DNA of 64,000 nucleotides from Turnera subulata (GCA_028386065.3 JAKUCV010004869.1:4769-68768); one strand, 5' to 3'; positions 23,178 to 36,079 are shown, numbered from the stretch's first letter. Program-made: numbers and translations. The notes: a model not told the origin generated them from the sequence alone.

Positions 23178-25738
23178 GGTTTAGTTAAACGTGCAAATAC
23201 CCAATGCAATGAGAAGTTGAAGAATGCAGATGGAAACTTTACAACTGTACAAAAGCTTGACACTTTTCAATGGGTTGGATTTAAACTGATGAACCAATGC
23301 AGCGCAGTGATAAACAGATCTTGAACAAAGACAAAAAGAAAAGGTGACTAGCAGGTCCAAGATCAAAAGTAGAGTAGCTGTTGTCTCTTAACAAAGTGTT
23401 AATTAACATGAGGAATACCCATATTTATAGTTTACTTAACCCTTTAAAACATCCATGTCTGCCAAATAGCAAAATGACAGTTTACAGCTCTACACACGAG
23501 AAATGAAAACGCCGCTTCAACACGAGATTTATATGTAGCATATTGACTGAAAGATGACAAACACCAAAGCCATAAAAGGTTAACAAGATTGGCTGGTAGA
23601 TCCTGCAAAATGATTTTATTAAGTCGACAGGAATCTGTATGGCAATTACAGACTAATTTCATCAAAGATTTCACTTGATAAGAACTATGACATTGGTCAT
23701 TTACCAAAATGATAACCACGTGGTGACAAAGTACCATGCTTCAAATATTCAGGAGAATGGTCCTGAGACTAGTTCTCCTCTGTAGTACTTTACATAACAC
23801 AGATGCACTCGCATATTCCACCTGAACAATTTTACAGATTCCTGCCTGCCAGTGCCTATCAGAGTCGTCTCAGGACGGTTTCCTGTTATACTAAGCTGAT
23901 GGTAAAGGACGGAAAATATTAGGAGCTTAAAAGATTTTTTTTTAAAAAAATTGGTAATCATGCATACGGTGTATCCATCAACGTAGAATACTTTTTGTGC
24001 GTGATTTCTGCTTAGTATTCAAATTAGCTTTTCTCTTCTGCCAGCCTAGCTGCCGTCAGATTGGATTTTCTGCATTAAAAAATTTGCTTTTTTGAGACAC
24101 TTATTTTTTGGAGCATAAACACTGAAGAGTTTTCAGCTTTTGGGTGGTAAATCCATTACTAAGTAATCCTATTTTGCTGATTTTTTACCCTTTTTATCAA
24201 TAACCAACCAAAGGAGGCCAGTAATGACTTTTAACCAAGCATAATAATATAGCTTTACCTACCAACTCCTGCACCAGCGAAAACGAGTAATTTAGCAGCA
24301 ACTGATAACATTAACAACTTCCATGTTTTGTTTGGTTGAAATGAGTTCAACTGAGGCAAATAAACAAACACATCCACTGCACCCATATTACCGAAATTGA
24401 AAAGGTGAAAAGTAGCCACAAAATTAAAAGCACGAAAGAGCAAATCCCTGAATATGTCCTCCTCTGTAACTATTGACTTGTTAGCAAAACACTTTAACGT
24501 GATTTTAATGTAGTATGAGTATTATATCGGTATGCATCTTGACACCTAAGGACTGAATTAAAAACATTTTGGAGTCAGGGACTGATCTTAAAGTTTGCCT
24601 GAAATAGTAGCACGGCACTCAGCGACAACAGTGAAGCGGGAAGATTTTGACTTTTTTTCCTTAATCCTTTCCCTCACAATGTGACATTAAATTTATAAAT
24701 AATTAAAGAAAAAATATTATGTTACATAATATAGCTTAACATAGATAGAAAAATACTTATAAAAATAAAATAAAATAAATTAAATTAAATTTAGAATGGA
24801 TTCGATTAAAAACCAAATACAAATTATCACTATCTTGAATTCTATCAAACTAAATACAAAAACAAATTACCATTCTTGTCTGCATAACTGTACCCAAAGA
24901 GTTAAACAGGAAATAGAGGAAGAGGATGAGGTGGAAAGAAACAAGGTGAGGTATTTTCGATACTTAGACATCGAAGTCATGATGTCTATCTGTTCGACTA
25001 GGATACGAGATTAGGTGTATGATTTTATATAGTTTTCTCCAATATCCTATTTTCTTAAAAAAAAAAAAACAACAGTGTAAAACAAGATGCTCAACCTAAG
25101 TTTTTACAGGATTAGATTGTGATGAAATATAAGCGTACGTTGTCTGTTTAAGTGATCATATTTCAAGATTATGACATACTCACATCACATCTACAAATTA
25201 GACGAGGATTGTTGGTTGAAATAATCTTCCACTGCTCAACAAAAAAAAAGGTGGCTTATTTGCAGCATTACATGTTTAGGGCAAACTTTTTTTAAATAGA
25301 AAATAATGCAATTGTCGTGTTACCGGAACGAAATGAGATTAATGCACAGCACTCATAAAATACTCGTTTACCTCTCCGTTTGTCACCATTAGTAATTTTA
25401 TTTTTTCAATAATGGAGGAAAAGACGTTGTCCTATTTCAAGATTATGACATACTCTTGGAAACAGTTTGGGGGTTTGGGGTTTGAGATTATTTATGTAAT
25501 TCTATTGTATATATATATAAAAAAAGATTATCACATATTCACATCGTCAATCAGACAAGGATTGTTGGCTTAGTATAATTCACACTTATAGGCTCTGAAT
25601 TCTGATTTATTTACCAGTTCGTGGATTCCACGGGCTTGTTTAGTCCTTCTTTTATTTGCTTAACAAAATTAAACTTACTTTATATAATTTTAAGGCATTT
25701 TTTGGTCAGTTCTATTTTTGTTGAACTAAAAAGTAGTA
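23178..25738. other. Upstream region of DUF21-CBS copy 2, no other gene seen
   Basis: Probable promoter and 5' UTR of copy 2 near its right-hand start, then ordinary AT-rich intergenic sequence. Frames of 60-97 codons occur on the minus strand (for example 23444-23737) but lack motifs and splice context. A Helitron-like hairpin lies near 25615-25635. Confidence 0.35.
25608..25636 (-). mobile_element. Possible second Helitron-like end (hairpin with CTGG)
   Basis: Read on the minus strand: AAGCCCGTGGAATCCACG, then AACTGG and T. The hairpin is the one seen at 4250-4266 and CTGG fits CTRR, but the spacer is about seven bases shorter and one arm is trimmed. It may be a decayed relative or only a shared palindrome. 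Confidence 0.3.
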
Positions 25739-25746
25739 GTTTATAT

Positions 25747-26198
25747 CAAGGTTTTGAAAACCGAACCGGCCATTGAACCGGCGAAGAGGATGTTCAAGGA
25801 AAACCGGGGTTCACCCGGGGTTCAACCGTTTTATTAAAATATATTAATTTTTTAAGAAAACAGTCAAAATATATTCATTATAATAATTTTATGGTCAAAA
25901 TTGAAGTCATTCTCAATATATACTAAAACTTATGTAAAGTTAACACTAATTTGTAATAGTTTAGTTGGTTAATGACTTTAAATATTATTAGGAGGTTAAA
26001 GGTTCAAGTCTTACTCTCACCATTTTTAAAACTTTTAAATGAAAAAAGAGGTTCAACCGGTTAAAAACCGTAAAAACCGGCCGGTTCAAAACGGTAGTGT
26101 AATAGGGGGGTTTTTTCTAGTGAATCGGACCGGGGCTTTGCTGAAAAGGCGGTTGAACCGGGTTAACCGGACGAACCGGTCCGGTTTTGATAACCTTG
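25747..26198. mobile_element. hAT-type MITE, 452 bp, TSD GTTTATAT
   Basis: Terminal inverted repeats begin CAAGGTTTTGAAAACCG on the left; on the right, in reverse complement, CAAGGTTATCAAAACCGGAC. A perfect 8-bp direct repeat GTTTATAT flanks the element (25739-25746 and 26199-26206), the target length of hAT elements. It has no coding capacity. The interior is AT-rich between GC-rich, AACCGG-rich arms that could form a long foldback. Confidence 0.9.
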
Positions 26199-26445
26199 GT
26201 TTATATTGATGCATCATTCAGTATTGACTGTCTCTTTGACCATTCTGAAAATCATTGATTTTGTACACCAATCTTTCTTGCAATTTTCGTAATTACGGAA
26301 TGCATCATTGAGTCCAAAAAAACAGAAAAAAAAAGATAAGAGACACCACCTATATTCTAGGAGAACTTAATTTTCCCATATTTGCTTTACTTTTTAGAGA
26401 GAGAAGCTCTCACCTCTCTCTAGGTTCCGCCTGCTACTGTTCACT

Positions 26446-28241
26446 ATGTCACCCCCCAACCAATCCAAAAGATCAGAACCCTCTTCGGGATCATCTGATC
26501 CTCAATCAGGTGTCCTTGAGGAGGACCGATCAATGAAGAAAGTGAGGCTTAAGGAGAATGGGTTTCTGGTCCCCTATTTGGAGATGACCCAATGGTGGAG
26601 ACTGCTCCTTCCTATCACAATAAGCTGACCTCGGGGCCCTTTACGGGTTGTGAAGATGACTCCTGGCTTGAGGATGATGAAATTGAAGTTGAAGAAGGGG
26701 ATATTGTGGTCCGGGAGGATGAGGAAGGTGCGGTTATTGAATTATCGGACCCATTCAAGAAGAAATTAGACAAGCCTTGGGAGAATGGAGTTGTGGTTAA
26801 GCTTTTGGGGAAGACTATAGGCTACCGTATATTGAAGACTAAGATCCAGACTTTATGGAAGCCTTCTCATCCATTTAGGATTATGGATCTAGACAACAAC
26901 TACTATATCATCCGCTTTCAGAGTCACGCCAACTATTACCATGCACTGGTCGATGGCCCGTAGGTGATCTTAGGGAGTGTGCTCAGTGTCCAACCTTGGA
27001 CCCCTAATTTTAGCACAGCGAAGGACTCGATTGACAAAGTTGTTTGCTGGGTTCGGATCCCGGGCTTGTCGCCTACTAGGTATCACTTCAGTCTACTATC
27101 GACTATGGAAATGTGGTGGGTTCTATAGTGAAGATTGATGCTAAAACTGAGAAGGCTCAAAAGGGGGAAGTTTGCGAAGGTGGCCGTTGCGGTGGATCTC
27201 ACTAAACCACTGAAAGGTGTTGTTCATGTGGAAAAGGAATCAATCCAAGTCTCTTACGAAGGGCTCCCTCCTATTTGCCATTCTTGTGGAAGAATTGATT
27301 ATAGCTCCTTACTTTGTCCTTACAGACAGCCTAGCGACGTCCCATTGCCCGGTGTGGAAGTGGTAGGCACTTCAAATCCCACTCAGGAGGGTGTTCCTCT
27401 TTCCGAGAGTCGACCCCAACCTTACTAGAGATCCCCGACCCCTAAAGTCGGAGAATGGATGAATGTTTCTACCCAACATAGGCGGTACTCCCGAAAACCA
27501 ACTGACTCATCTGGAATTGCCGGCGGCACCGCCCCCTTGTCTTCCTCTGCTAATAGGTTTGATGTCCTGTTTCAAGATACCCCTCCTGTTTTCTCAAACC
27601 CTAACTCTTCTGGACCTAGCCATCCCCCTGCCCATGTGGCATTCAAAGCCTAATCTAGTCCATCCCAGACCTTTAAGTCGAATAAGCCCAAGTCTACCCC
27701 CAACAAAAAGAGCCAACAACCTAAACCTAAGCCCTCACAAGAAATTCCACATGTTAGTAATAACAAAGCTTCCTTAAAATAAATCTCAAACTTTTCCCTA
27801 AGTATAACTAGCCAGCCCAACCCTCTCATGGGTCTAGACCCCTGACAGATTCACACAAGACACCTTCCACGACCCCCTTTTCCTCTAAGACTCCTCTTTC
27901 CACCAAAACTCCCATTCGACCCTCACATGGCCACACCGTCATAGTGTTGGATGAATCCCAGCATATGAACATTGTGATTGGCTCCTCCCCCACCTCCCAT
28001 CAACCTCTCCTTTTCACCCTCCAACAACCCACCTCCTAAGAGCCTAGCCCCAACTAAACCACCTGACCCAAACCCCCCAGAGCCCTTGTTGAATTCCTCG
28101 TACCCCATGGAGGAAGTTATGGCTGATGAGGATGCCATGACCATTGACTCTGCCGGTGAGGAGTTGAATGGTAATGCTGATATGATGGAAGGAGACTATG
28201 ATTCTAGGAAGGAGGCACCCGGAGCCTCTAGTGCGGTTTAA
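26446..28241 (+). pseudogene. LINE ORF1 (DUF4283 and zinc-knuckle type), broken
   Basis: Fragments in different frames together form a plant LINE ORF1. The first (26446-26628) begins MSPPNQSKRS. The second (26592-26963) has the acidic run followed by PWENGVVVKLLGKTIGYR and the Trp-containing FRIMDLDNNYYIIRF of the DUF4283 domain; a TAG at 26961 ends it. The third (27135-27428) carries CHSCGRIDYSSLLC, a CCHC zinc knuckle whose His position now reads Asp. The fourth (27978-28241) is the Pro-rich to acidic C-terminal region. Frameshifts and stops separate all four. The 5' leader upstream contains TACTGTTCAC, a word also present in the copia and solo-LTR repeats. The protein would have bound the LINE RNA. 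Confidence 0.8.
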
Positions 28242-28294
28242 GCCTCCATGGTTGTATAGAGTTTGTTTCTATTTTGTACATATCTTTTTATGAT

Positions 28295-30591
28295 ATCGAT
28301 ATTAGCTTGGAATTGTCAGGGTGCTGGCAAACCCCAATTTAGAAGTACATTAAAGGAATGGCGCAGGACTTATAAGCCTACAATTGTGATAGTTGTAGAG
28401 CCTCGTATTAGTAGCTGGAGAGAAAACCGGGTGATCCGAAGGTTGGGCTTCTCTAATTCCCACCATGTGGATGCTAGGGGATTTGCTGGCAGTGTCTGGC
28501 TTTTATGGAATGGTAACGAGGTCCAGGTCTCAGTTGTCTACTCCCATACTCAATTTATACATGCACGAGTGACATCCCCTTCAGCTTGTTTCTTCTTAAC
28601 TGCGGTCTATGGTAGCCCACAGGAAAAATGGAGGCACTTCTTCTGGAAGAATTTGGAGGCATTGGCGCCAACTATTTCTGACCCTTGAATTCTGAAGGGG
28701 GATTTCAATGCCGTTTCGCCGGGGTCAGAGAAGAAGGATCGACAGTAGAAGGATGGAGTTGCCAACAAACACTTTGTCAAGTGCCTTAATGATGCAAGAT
28801 TGGTTGACTTAGGCTTCTCAGGCCCAAAATTTACCTGGAGTGGAGGGGGATACTTTGCTAGGCTCGACCGTATGCTCTGTAATATCCAATGGCTGACGCA
28901 GCAATGTGATTATAAAGTACTACATTTACCGAGAGTTTCCTCGGATCATCGGCCAATTCTACTTAGACCGATTCGGCCAACTGGACAGATCAATCAGCCT
29001 AAACTGTTCCGTTTCCAGGCGAGTTGGACTTCTCACCCCGAGTTCAAACAATTTGTGGAGGAAGCTTGGGAGCCGAGAGACAATGTGTTACAGGCTACAT
29101 CAACATTTATGGAGAAGGTTCAGATTTAGAACAAGCAGGTCTTTGGAAATATTCACATCAATAAGAAAAAGCTTTTGTATAGACTGGAGGTAATTCGGAA
29201 GTACTTGGAGATTAGGCCATCCAAGTTTCTTTCGGATCTGGAATTGGAGTTGAAGCTTGAGTTTGAAAGTATTCTTACCCCGTGGCTAAAAGCTTGAGAT
29301 CAAAACACTTCTTACTTTCACACTACTACTACTGTCAAAGCATGGAGAAGTAAAATTATGGCACTAAAAAATCAGGAAGGGGTATGGTGTCAAGACCAAG
29401 ATCAGCTTGGTGCCAAGGCAGTTGAGTATTTTCAGTCTCTCTTCACCCAGGATAGAGTTTCTACCGTTGCTCACCTCCATGGTGATGGCTTCCCTGCTCT
29501 TGAAGAGGAGGATTTGTATGGCCTAACGGGTTCAGTTGAGGAGGATGAAGTCAAAGCACTGGTATTTCAGATAGGGGCTCTCAAATCTCCTGGGCCCGAT
29601 GGGCTTAGTCCAATATTTTTCCAGTCCCAATAGGATACTATCAAAGAGGGTGTTGATGGTTTTGTGAAGAGAGTTATGGAAGATGGTTGTTGGTACCCGG
29701 AGGTTAATAAGACCTATATTGCCTTGATATCAAAAGTGGATAAGCCGGAGACTGTGGCCCAATTTAGACCTATTAGGCCGTGCAATACCTTGTACAAAGT
29801 AGTTACTAAACTCATCTCCTCGCAGATTCAGTCGCTTATGTCAAAGTTGGTAGCTCAAACTCAAAGTAGTTTCATCCCGGACCGTCAAATCACGGATAAT
29901 GTGATTATTATCCAGGAGGGCATTCATACAATGAAGACTAGAAGGGAAGGGAAGGATCTTATGGCCATTAAAGTCGACATTAAGAAGGCGTATAACCGTC
30001 TGAGTTGGATCTTCATACTGGAAACCTTGTAACAAATTGGCTTTCCTCACAGGTTAATTGATATTATTATGTATCGTGTTTCAACACCTACCTTGCAGGT
30101 GCTTTGGAACGGTACTCCATCGAAGGAATTTACCCCTACCCGTGGCATTAGACAAGGCGACTCGGTCTCTCCATACCTTTTTGTACTATGTATAGAGAGA
30201 CTTGGTCACCTTATCCATCATGCTATTGGGTAGGAAAATGAAAGCCAATTTCTCTGAGCAGAGGTGGCCCGTCCCTCTCCTATATCTTTTTTGCAGACGA
30301 TCTAATTCTTTTTGCCGAAGCTTCACTAGAGCAAGCTAAGGTTATCAAAAAATGCTTTTCTTCCTTTGGCAAAGCCTCGAGCCAAAAATTTAGTGCCTTG
30401 AAGACCAAAGTCTTTTTTTCCAAGAATGTCGATACGGGGCTTGCTCGCAGAATCAACCGCAAACTTGGTTTCCCCCTCACACGTGGTTTTGAGAAATACC
30501 TTGGGGTTCCGGTTGTCCATGGCAGAATCACTAAAGGAACTTATAAGCACATCCTCGAGAACACCCAAAGGAGACTAAGTGGGTGGAAAGC
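28295..30591 (+). pseudogene. LINE ORF2, endonuclease and reverse transcriptase part, broken
   Basis: The frame starts at ILAWNCQGAG (endonuclease N-terminus) and continues through GDFNAV and SSDHRPILL, the last endonuclease motif at about 28940. The reverse transcriptase follows: SPGPDGLSP (about 29590), FRPIRPCNTLYKVVTKL, the catalytic VDIKKAYNRL (about 29974; normally VDMxKAYDR, so the Asp before Arg is lost), TRGIRQGDSVSPYLF and an intact FADD at 30290-30301. In-frame stops occur at about 28686, 28747, 29127, 29297, 29631 and 30030, and a frameshift near 30230. At 30591 the frame is cut by an LTR-type insertion and resumes at 32446. It is not functional. Confidence 0.9.
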
Positions 30592-32445
30592 TGTCACGCC
30601 CCCGCTTAGCGCGACCGGCCAGGTACCTTGCGCACCATCATGTGCCACAAGGCACCCAAAGGCCTTTTTCCACCTCAACCAAAAGCCCGTTGCCTCTGCT
30701 CGGCGGGTTACCAACATAGAAATGCGCAGCGTAAAAGGAAGCAACAACCGACAAACGCAAAGGCAACAAAGATAAATAAAAAGGATTAAAAACATTTATA
30801 AAAANNNNNNNNNNNNNNNNNNNNNNNNNNNNNNNNNNNNNNNNNNNNNNNNNNNNNNNNNNNNNNNNNNNNNNNNNNNNNNNNNNNNNNNNNNNNNNNN
30901 NNNNNNNNNNNNNNNNNNNNNNNNNNNNNNNNNNNNNNNNNNNNNNNNNNNNNNNNNNNNNNNNNNNNNNNNNNNNNNNNNNNNNNNNNNNNNNNNNNNN
31001 NNNNNNNNNNNNNNNNNNNNNNNNNNNNNNNNNNNNNNNNNNNNNNNNNNNNNNNNNNNNNNNNNNNNNNNNNNNNNNNNNNNNNNNNNNNNNNNNNNNN
31101 NNNNNNNNNNNNNNNNNNNNNNNNNNNNNNNNNNNNNNNNNNNNNNNNNNNNNNNNNNNNNNNNNNNNNNNNNNNNNNNNNNNNNNNNNNNNNNNNNNNN
31201 NNNNNNNNNNNNNNNNNNNNNNNNNNNNNNNNNNNNNNNNNNNNNNNNNNNNNNNNNNNNNNNNNNNNNNNNNNNNNNNNNNNNNNNNNNNNNNNNNNNN
31301 NNNNNNNNNNNNNNNNNNNNNNNNNNNNNNNNNNNNNNNNNNNNNNNNNNNNNNNNNNNNNNNNNNNNNNNNNNNNNNNNNNNNNNNNNNNNNNNNNNNN
31401 NNNNNNNNNNNNNNNNNNNNNNNNNNNNNNNNNNNNNNNNNNNNNNNNNNNNNNNNNNNNNNNNNNNNNNNNNNNNNNNNNNNNNNNNNNNNNNNNNNNN
31501 NNNNNNNNNNNNNNNNNNNNNNNNNNNNNNNNNNNNNNNNNNNNNNNNNNNNNNNNNNNNNNNNNNNNNNNNNNNNNNNNNNNNNNNNNNNNNNNNNNNN
31601 NNNNNNNNNNNNNNNNNNNNNNNNNNNNNNNNNNNNNNNNNNNNNNNNNNNNNNNNNNNNNNNNNNNNNNNNNNNNNNNNNNNNNNNNNNNNNNNNNNNN
31701 NNNNNNNNNNNNNNNNNNNNNNNNNNNNNNNNNNNNNNNNNNNNNNNGGAGAGAGAAGCCTGGTTTCACCCCTTAAGTGATGGTAAGTAGGTGACTAAGC
31801 TCCTACTTGCCACACTTGCCAACTTGGTGCCACTTGCACCAAGTTGCTCTCCACCTCATGCTTACTCTCCACCTCATGCTTACTCTCCTCCTCTCAACCT
31901 ACTAGCTTGCACCAAACACCTTCAGCAGCTTATTCCCGATCCACATGTCGAACCCTGATTGGTCGATTTGGCCAATTACCGATTTACCCTTATCGAGTCT
32001 AATTGTGCACCAACGGGCATACCGATGCCCCGGTTGTGCACCATTTCACACCTAATCGAGCCACCCGATAATCCCCTTGGCCAATCATGCCTCTAATGAA
32101 CCTATTACACCAAATAACTATATTCTTAGTGTTTCCCGTCATTTATCGACCGATAAGATGAATCGAGCACTCGGGACACCAAACTAGGCCAACCGTGCCA
32201 TCGGATCATTATGAGCCCATTTGAGTGCACTAGGCCAAGCCTATGCTCACCATTACTCTCAATCCGTCACCAGCACATGTTACCGAGCCTAAGCCCATAC
32301 TAATGTGCACACCAACACTATTAGCATTTCCCACTTTCTCCCGAATACCCAATCCAACCTACACGAACGTCTCGGAAGGACAAGCTACACCCGATTCTCA
32401 TCATGTAAATACTTCTCTATTCTAGGGTGTACCTAGGGTATTACA
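30592..32445 (+). mobile_element. LTR-type insertion in the LINE (TSD AAAGC), with gap
   Basis: The inserted segment starts TGTCACGCCCCCG and ends GGTATTACA. It is bracketed by AAAGC (30587-30591 and 32446-32450). Removing it and one AAAGC rejoins the LINE frame as ...SGWKA-NRRSMAG..., a normal plant LINE sequence, which proves the boundaries. TG/CA ends and a 5-bp duplication indicate an LTR element. Only 911 bp are sequenced and no coding motif is seen in them, so solo LTR and larger element cannot be separated; the gap size may be arbitrary. Confidence 0.8.
30805..31747. other. Assembly gap (943 N)
   Basis: A run of N inside the LTR-type insertion. Any open frame across it is meaningless. 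Confidence 1.
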
Positions 32446-32450
32446 AAAGC

Positions 32451-34205
32451 CAACCGACGCTCAATGGCGGGACGTATTACCCTTGCAAAGTCGATTATTG
32501 TGGCACTTCCCGTCTATACTATGTAATCTGTTTGGCTCCCACGCTCATTGTGTGAAAAATTAGATATCATTTGCCGCCAGTTCATTTGGGGCTCCAATGA
32601 TGAAGGCCGAAAACCACATATGGTGTGTTGGTCCCAAGAATGTGGGGGGCTTGGTTTTAAAAAAGTTTGTGTGGCCAATGAAGCAGCATTGATGAAGTTA
32701 GCTTGGCGAATGCTCTCGAATCCAAACTCTCTGTGGGTTTGGGTGCTCAAAGCTAAGTACTTCCCGGAAGTGGATGGAATCCCTCCAAAATTGAATGGGG
32801 AATATGGCTCTGGCACCTAGAAAGCCATTTGCCGAGTCTGGCCCTCACTTAGGGATTCTATTGCGTGGTTTATCGGTGATGGTGAGTGTGTGAAGTTCTG
32901 AAAAGACAAGTGGATTGATGTGGAAGGTTGCTTGCTGGACTACACAATCCAGCCCGTTCCACCACATATGTTGGAGGAAAAAGTAGTTGACTATACGAAT
33001 GAAAATGGAATATGTGGGATTGGGGTCGCTTTAACCATCTCCTCCTTGAGTTCATCTCCAGCAAAATTCAGGCGGGATTGCCACCCTCAGCTGCGAGGGG
33101 TGTTGATAAACTGAAATGGCTTCTTGAGAGAAAGGGGGTGTTCACAACAAAATCTGCATATAGAAGTCTACAACAGGACTCCTGGGGTGATCTGCATGAT
33201 GTATGGAGGTTTATATGGACATGGAAAGGCCCATTGAGGATTTGCTCTTTTCTATGGTTGGCCTGTCACGAAAGATTGCTTATAAATAGAGCAAGATGTG
33301 TCCAGCATATGGCGTCCTCCCTCGACTGTCCGAGATGTGTAGGGGATGAGGAGTCCATCCTCCATGTTCTTTATGACTGCTCTATTGCGTGGGATGTCTG
33401 GACCAGTCTTGGAATTTCTGTTCTGACTTTCTTTTTCTCTACCCGAAAAACCAATCAATGGTTACTGCGGAATCTGAAGTGTACCTTGGTTTTGCAAAAT
33501 GGGCTGCCCTGGAAATTAGTCTTTGGACTGACTTGCTGGAAGCTTTGGTGTTGGCGTAATGCCTTTGTTCTTTAGGAGGGCAGGGAGATACCATTCAACC
33601 TAGGAAGAACGATCTTTATTATGGCTTTTGAGATTTTGAAGTCTAGGGAGCTACTAGAGAACTCCTTATATCCTACTCCTCTGGCATCTGCTAATCGGGT
33701 TTGGACAACTCCACCAGTGGGTTGGGTGAAGCTAAACGTCCATGGATTGGTGAGTAGACCGAACGAATTAGCTGCTACGAGAGGACTACTGAGAAGCTGC
33801 ATGGGCGATTGGATTGTTGGTTTTGGGGATAATATGGGTTCCTGTCCTTCAATAAACGCCAAACTCAGGGCCATCTTAGAAGGATTAAAACTGTCATGGC
33901 GCTTTAATTTCACTTCTATGCTTGTCGAATCTAACTATTTTACTGCAATGAATTGGATTGACGATGCGCTGGATCCGAATTTTGAGCTGGATAACATTAT
34001 CTGGGAGCTCAAGACTTTTGTTAAGAGACAATGGCAAGTCTCCTTTTCTTTTGTATATAGGGAAGCCAACAAATGCGCTGTTTTTTTGGAAGAACTGGCT
34101 TCCCAGAGTAGGTTAGGACTGACAATTTTCCAGAACCCGCCTGTGGGTATACTGGACCTCCTTAAGGAGGATTTTGAGACCATGGATATTCCCAGGTCTG
34201 TTTGA
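32451..34205 (+). pseudogene. LINE ORF2, zf-RVT and RNase H part, broken
   Basis: This continues the frame of 28295-30591 with NRRSMAGRITLAKS. ECGGLGFKKV and the post-RT thumb region follow, then the zinc-binding zf-RVT segment (FTTKSAYRSL, CPRC, HVLYDC, about 33140-33390) and a C-terminal RNase H domain (about 33715-34205). All three RNase H catalytic acids are replaced: NTDG reads NVHG, the AEL site reads AKL, and ESDS reads ESNY. Stops at about 32518, 32818, 32899 and 33573 break the frame. The element ends soon after 34205 with a short A run near 34246. A target duplication for the whole LINE was not found. Confidence 0.88.
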
Positions 34206-34297
34206 TGTATATGTAGTTTGTTCAGTGCATTGAATCAACCCGATTCAAAAAAAGTATACAATACTCCTACTTTGATGAACACAAAATGGAACTTGAC

Positions 34298-35533
34298 AAC
34301 AAAGATTGGGTCTCGTTCATTTTGAAATGATCTCTCCAGAGTGAACACTGACTGCCCTTCTAAACACCAAATCTTACCTGAAAATGGCCAGATCTACTAT
34401 TTTTCCTACATGAATCATGGATAAGTTGTTTAGATCCAGTAAGATCTTTTCTAGATCTACCCTCTCTTAATTTTCTTATTGCTACCCATCTATTCTACGG
34501 TTTGCTCTTCTTTTCCCTCGGCAAGCGGTGTAGGCTACGGCTATGGGAGCTTATTATTACCCTGTATTGTGGGTGGCTACTTCTAGCAAGTCTGTTTGGT
34601 GCTATATAACTGCAAGTGCTATGTGCAATGTCGGCTCCACCGGACCTTCAATGGAGGGTGAAGGATTTCGCGGTGAGGCTCAAAGCCCCTTGTCAAGACA
34701 ATACCGACCATGTATTTAGAGGTATAATCAACAAGCTGCATCTAATGGCAAAGGTATACCCTAACAAAACCTTTTCTGCTTACACCTTTAAGGGTTATTT
34801 GTTGAGGTTTTGGCAATTCACTGTAGATAAAATTTTAGCTGGTTGTCCATGGTTTGTTGGGTTTGTGCATGTGACTGGGGATGGGAGTATGATCCTCCCA
34901 TCTGAGCCTGAGTGATAGTGTTTGCTCGTGGGGATAAATTTATAGAGCTCGGATTTATCCTCATTTTTTTGTCACTATAATGTGAACCCTTGGAGTTCTC
35001 TCATGCCTGGTATGGATGAGTTTTTTATGCAACCCGGTTGGGGTCTGGATAACCAGCCACAAATAAAATGGAACTCCACAGTGGGCCGGTTACTTGGGTT
35101 GCATAGGCTGGCAGAGTTTGAGTTCTCCTCCCCAACAGTCTATGGGATGTTGGTATAGAAAAGAATCTGTTAAGCTGGTCTTCTTTCAAGTTAGGTGGGA
35201 GTGACTTTATAAAATACTTTGTGTTCTAGGTAGCAGCCTGCAATATCAGGACTCAATATCCTTATTTATCGGTTGCTTTCCTGTGGTGGACGACTGGTGC
35301 TGTGAGAATTCGATTCCAAAACAACATCTTTGATGACTACGTCTATCTTTTATTTGCTCTTATCTTATATTATAGTTGTAACTCCCATAAGGAAGTTTTG
35401 TGTAATAATACGAGTTGGTCTGTAACTCGACAACCTTATGGGCATATTCGGATTGTAATAGTTTTTAGGTATAAAACTTCCTTGTAGGACTCTGTTTACA
35501 AATCAATATATTATTAGCCTTTCAACAAAAAAA
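34298..35533 (+). mobile_element. Short poly(A)-ended non-LTR element with a 99-codon frame
   Basis: It is bounded by the direct repeat AAAATGGAACTTGAC (34283-34297 and 35534-35548) and ends in an A run at about 35526-35536, as expected of target-primed insertion. The sequence includes a frame at 34616-34915 starting LCAMSAPPDLQWRV that I do not recognise and that lacks RT or endonuclease motifs. It may be an internally deleted LINE or a processed transcript copy. Confidence 0.65.
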
Positions 35534-35548
35534 AAAATGGAACTTGAC

Positions 35549-35760
35549 GAACATTTTTTTTTTCATTTAATCAACATATCTTGATGTACCAGTACCGTCA
35601 TCAAAACGGACCGAAATCCAACGTACCGGATGGAAACATAAAAAAATCAGGGGCCAGGGATATCAATCTACTAAAGTAATAACAATTGAAAAAATTAAAC
35701 AAGTCATGGCGTCCAATGAAAGAAATTAACACTATATATAACTCCATCTGGAAATACTTG
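35549..35760. other. Short flank between two retroelements, nothing seen
   Basis: AT-rich and no gene. Its last part, TATCC (35761-35765), is the target duplication of the next element. Confidence 0.4.
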
Positions 35761-35765
35761 TATCC

Positions 35766-35991
35766 TGTTATAAAATCATGTATGGATGTCATTATTTACC
35801 AACCTCTATACTGTCTTTATCTTCAAACCTGTGGCTATTTAAGGCCGTTAACTCTGTATTTTGGCAATTGAAATAGAATGAAGTCTTCTTCCTCTGCTCC
35901 TTTTTTTCTCCAGCTTCCCCTTCATCTTCTACATCATTTCCTTCATTAAAGATTAATCATCACAAGCAATAAATACACTCCATTTATAACA
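35766..35991 (+). repeat. 5' LTR of copia element 2
   Basis: 226 bp, TG...CA, partner at 41718-41953. Left target duplication TATCC. Confidence 0.93.
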
Positions 35992-36079
35992 CGTTATCAG
36001 CACGATCGGATTCTAACCGAGCTTGTAGAAAACTGAAGAAGAAAGAAAAAAAAAACAGTTCGTCAACCTCACTGCTGCT

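Noticed and set aside
23444..23737. 97-codon minus-strand gene upstream of DUF21 copy 2
   Set aside because: No motif, no clear start context, ordinary AT-rich intergenic sequence.
30786..31769. 327-codon frame, and frames across 50038-51230
   Set aside because: Composed mostly of N from assembly gaps.
35302..35487. 61-codon frame in the short poly(A)-ended element
   Set aside because: Chance frame in a 3' UTR-like region.
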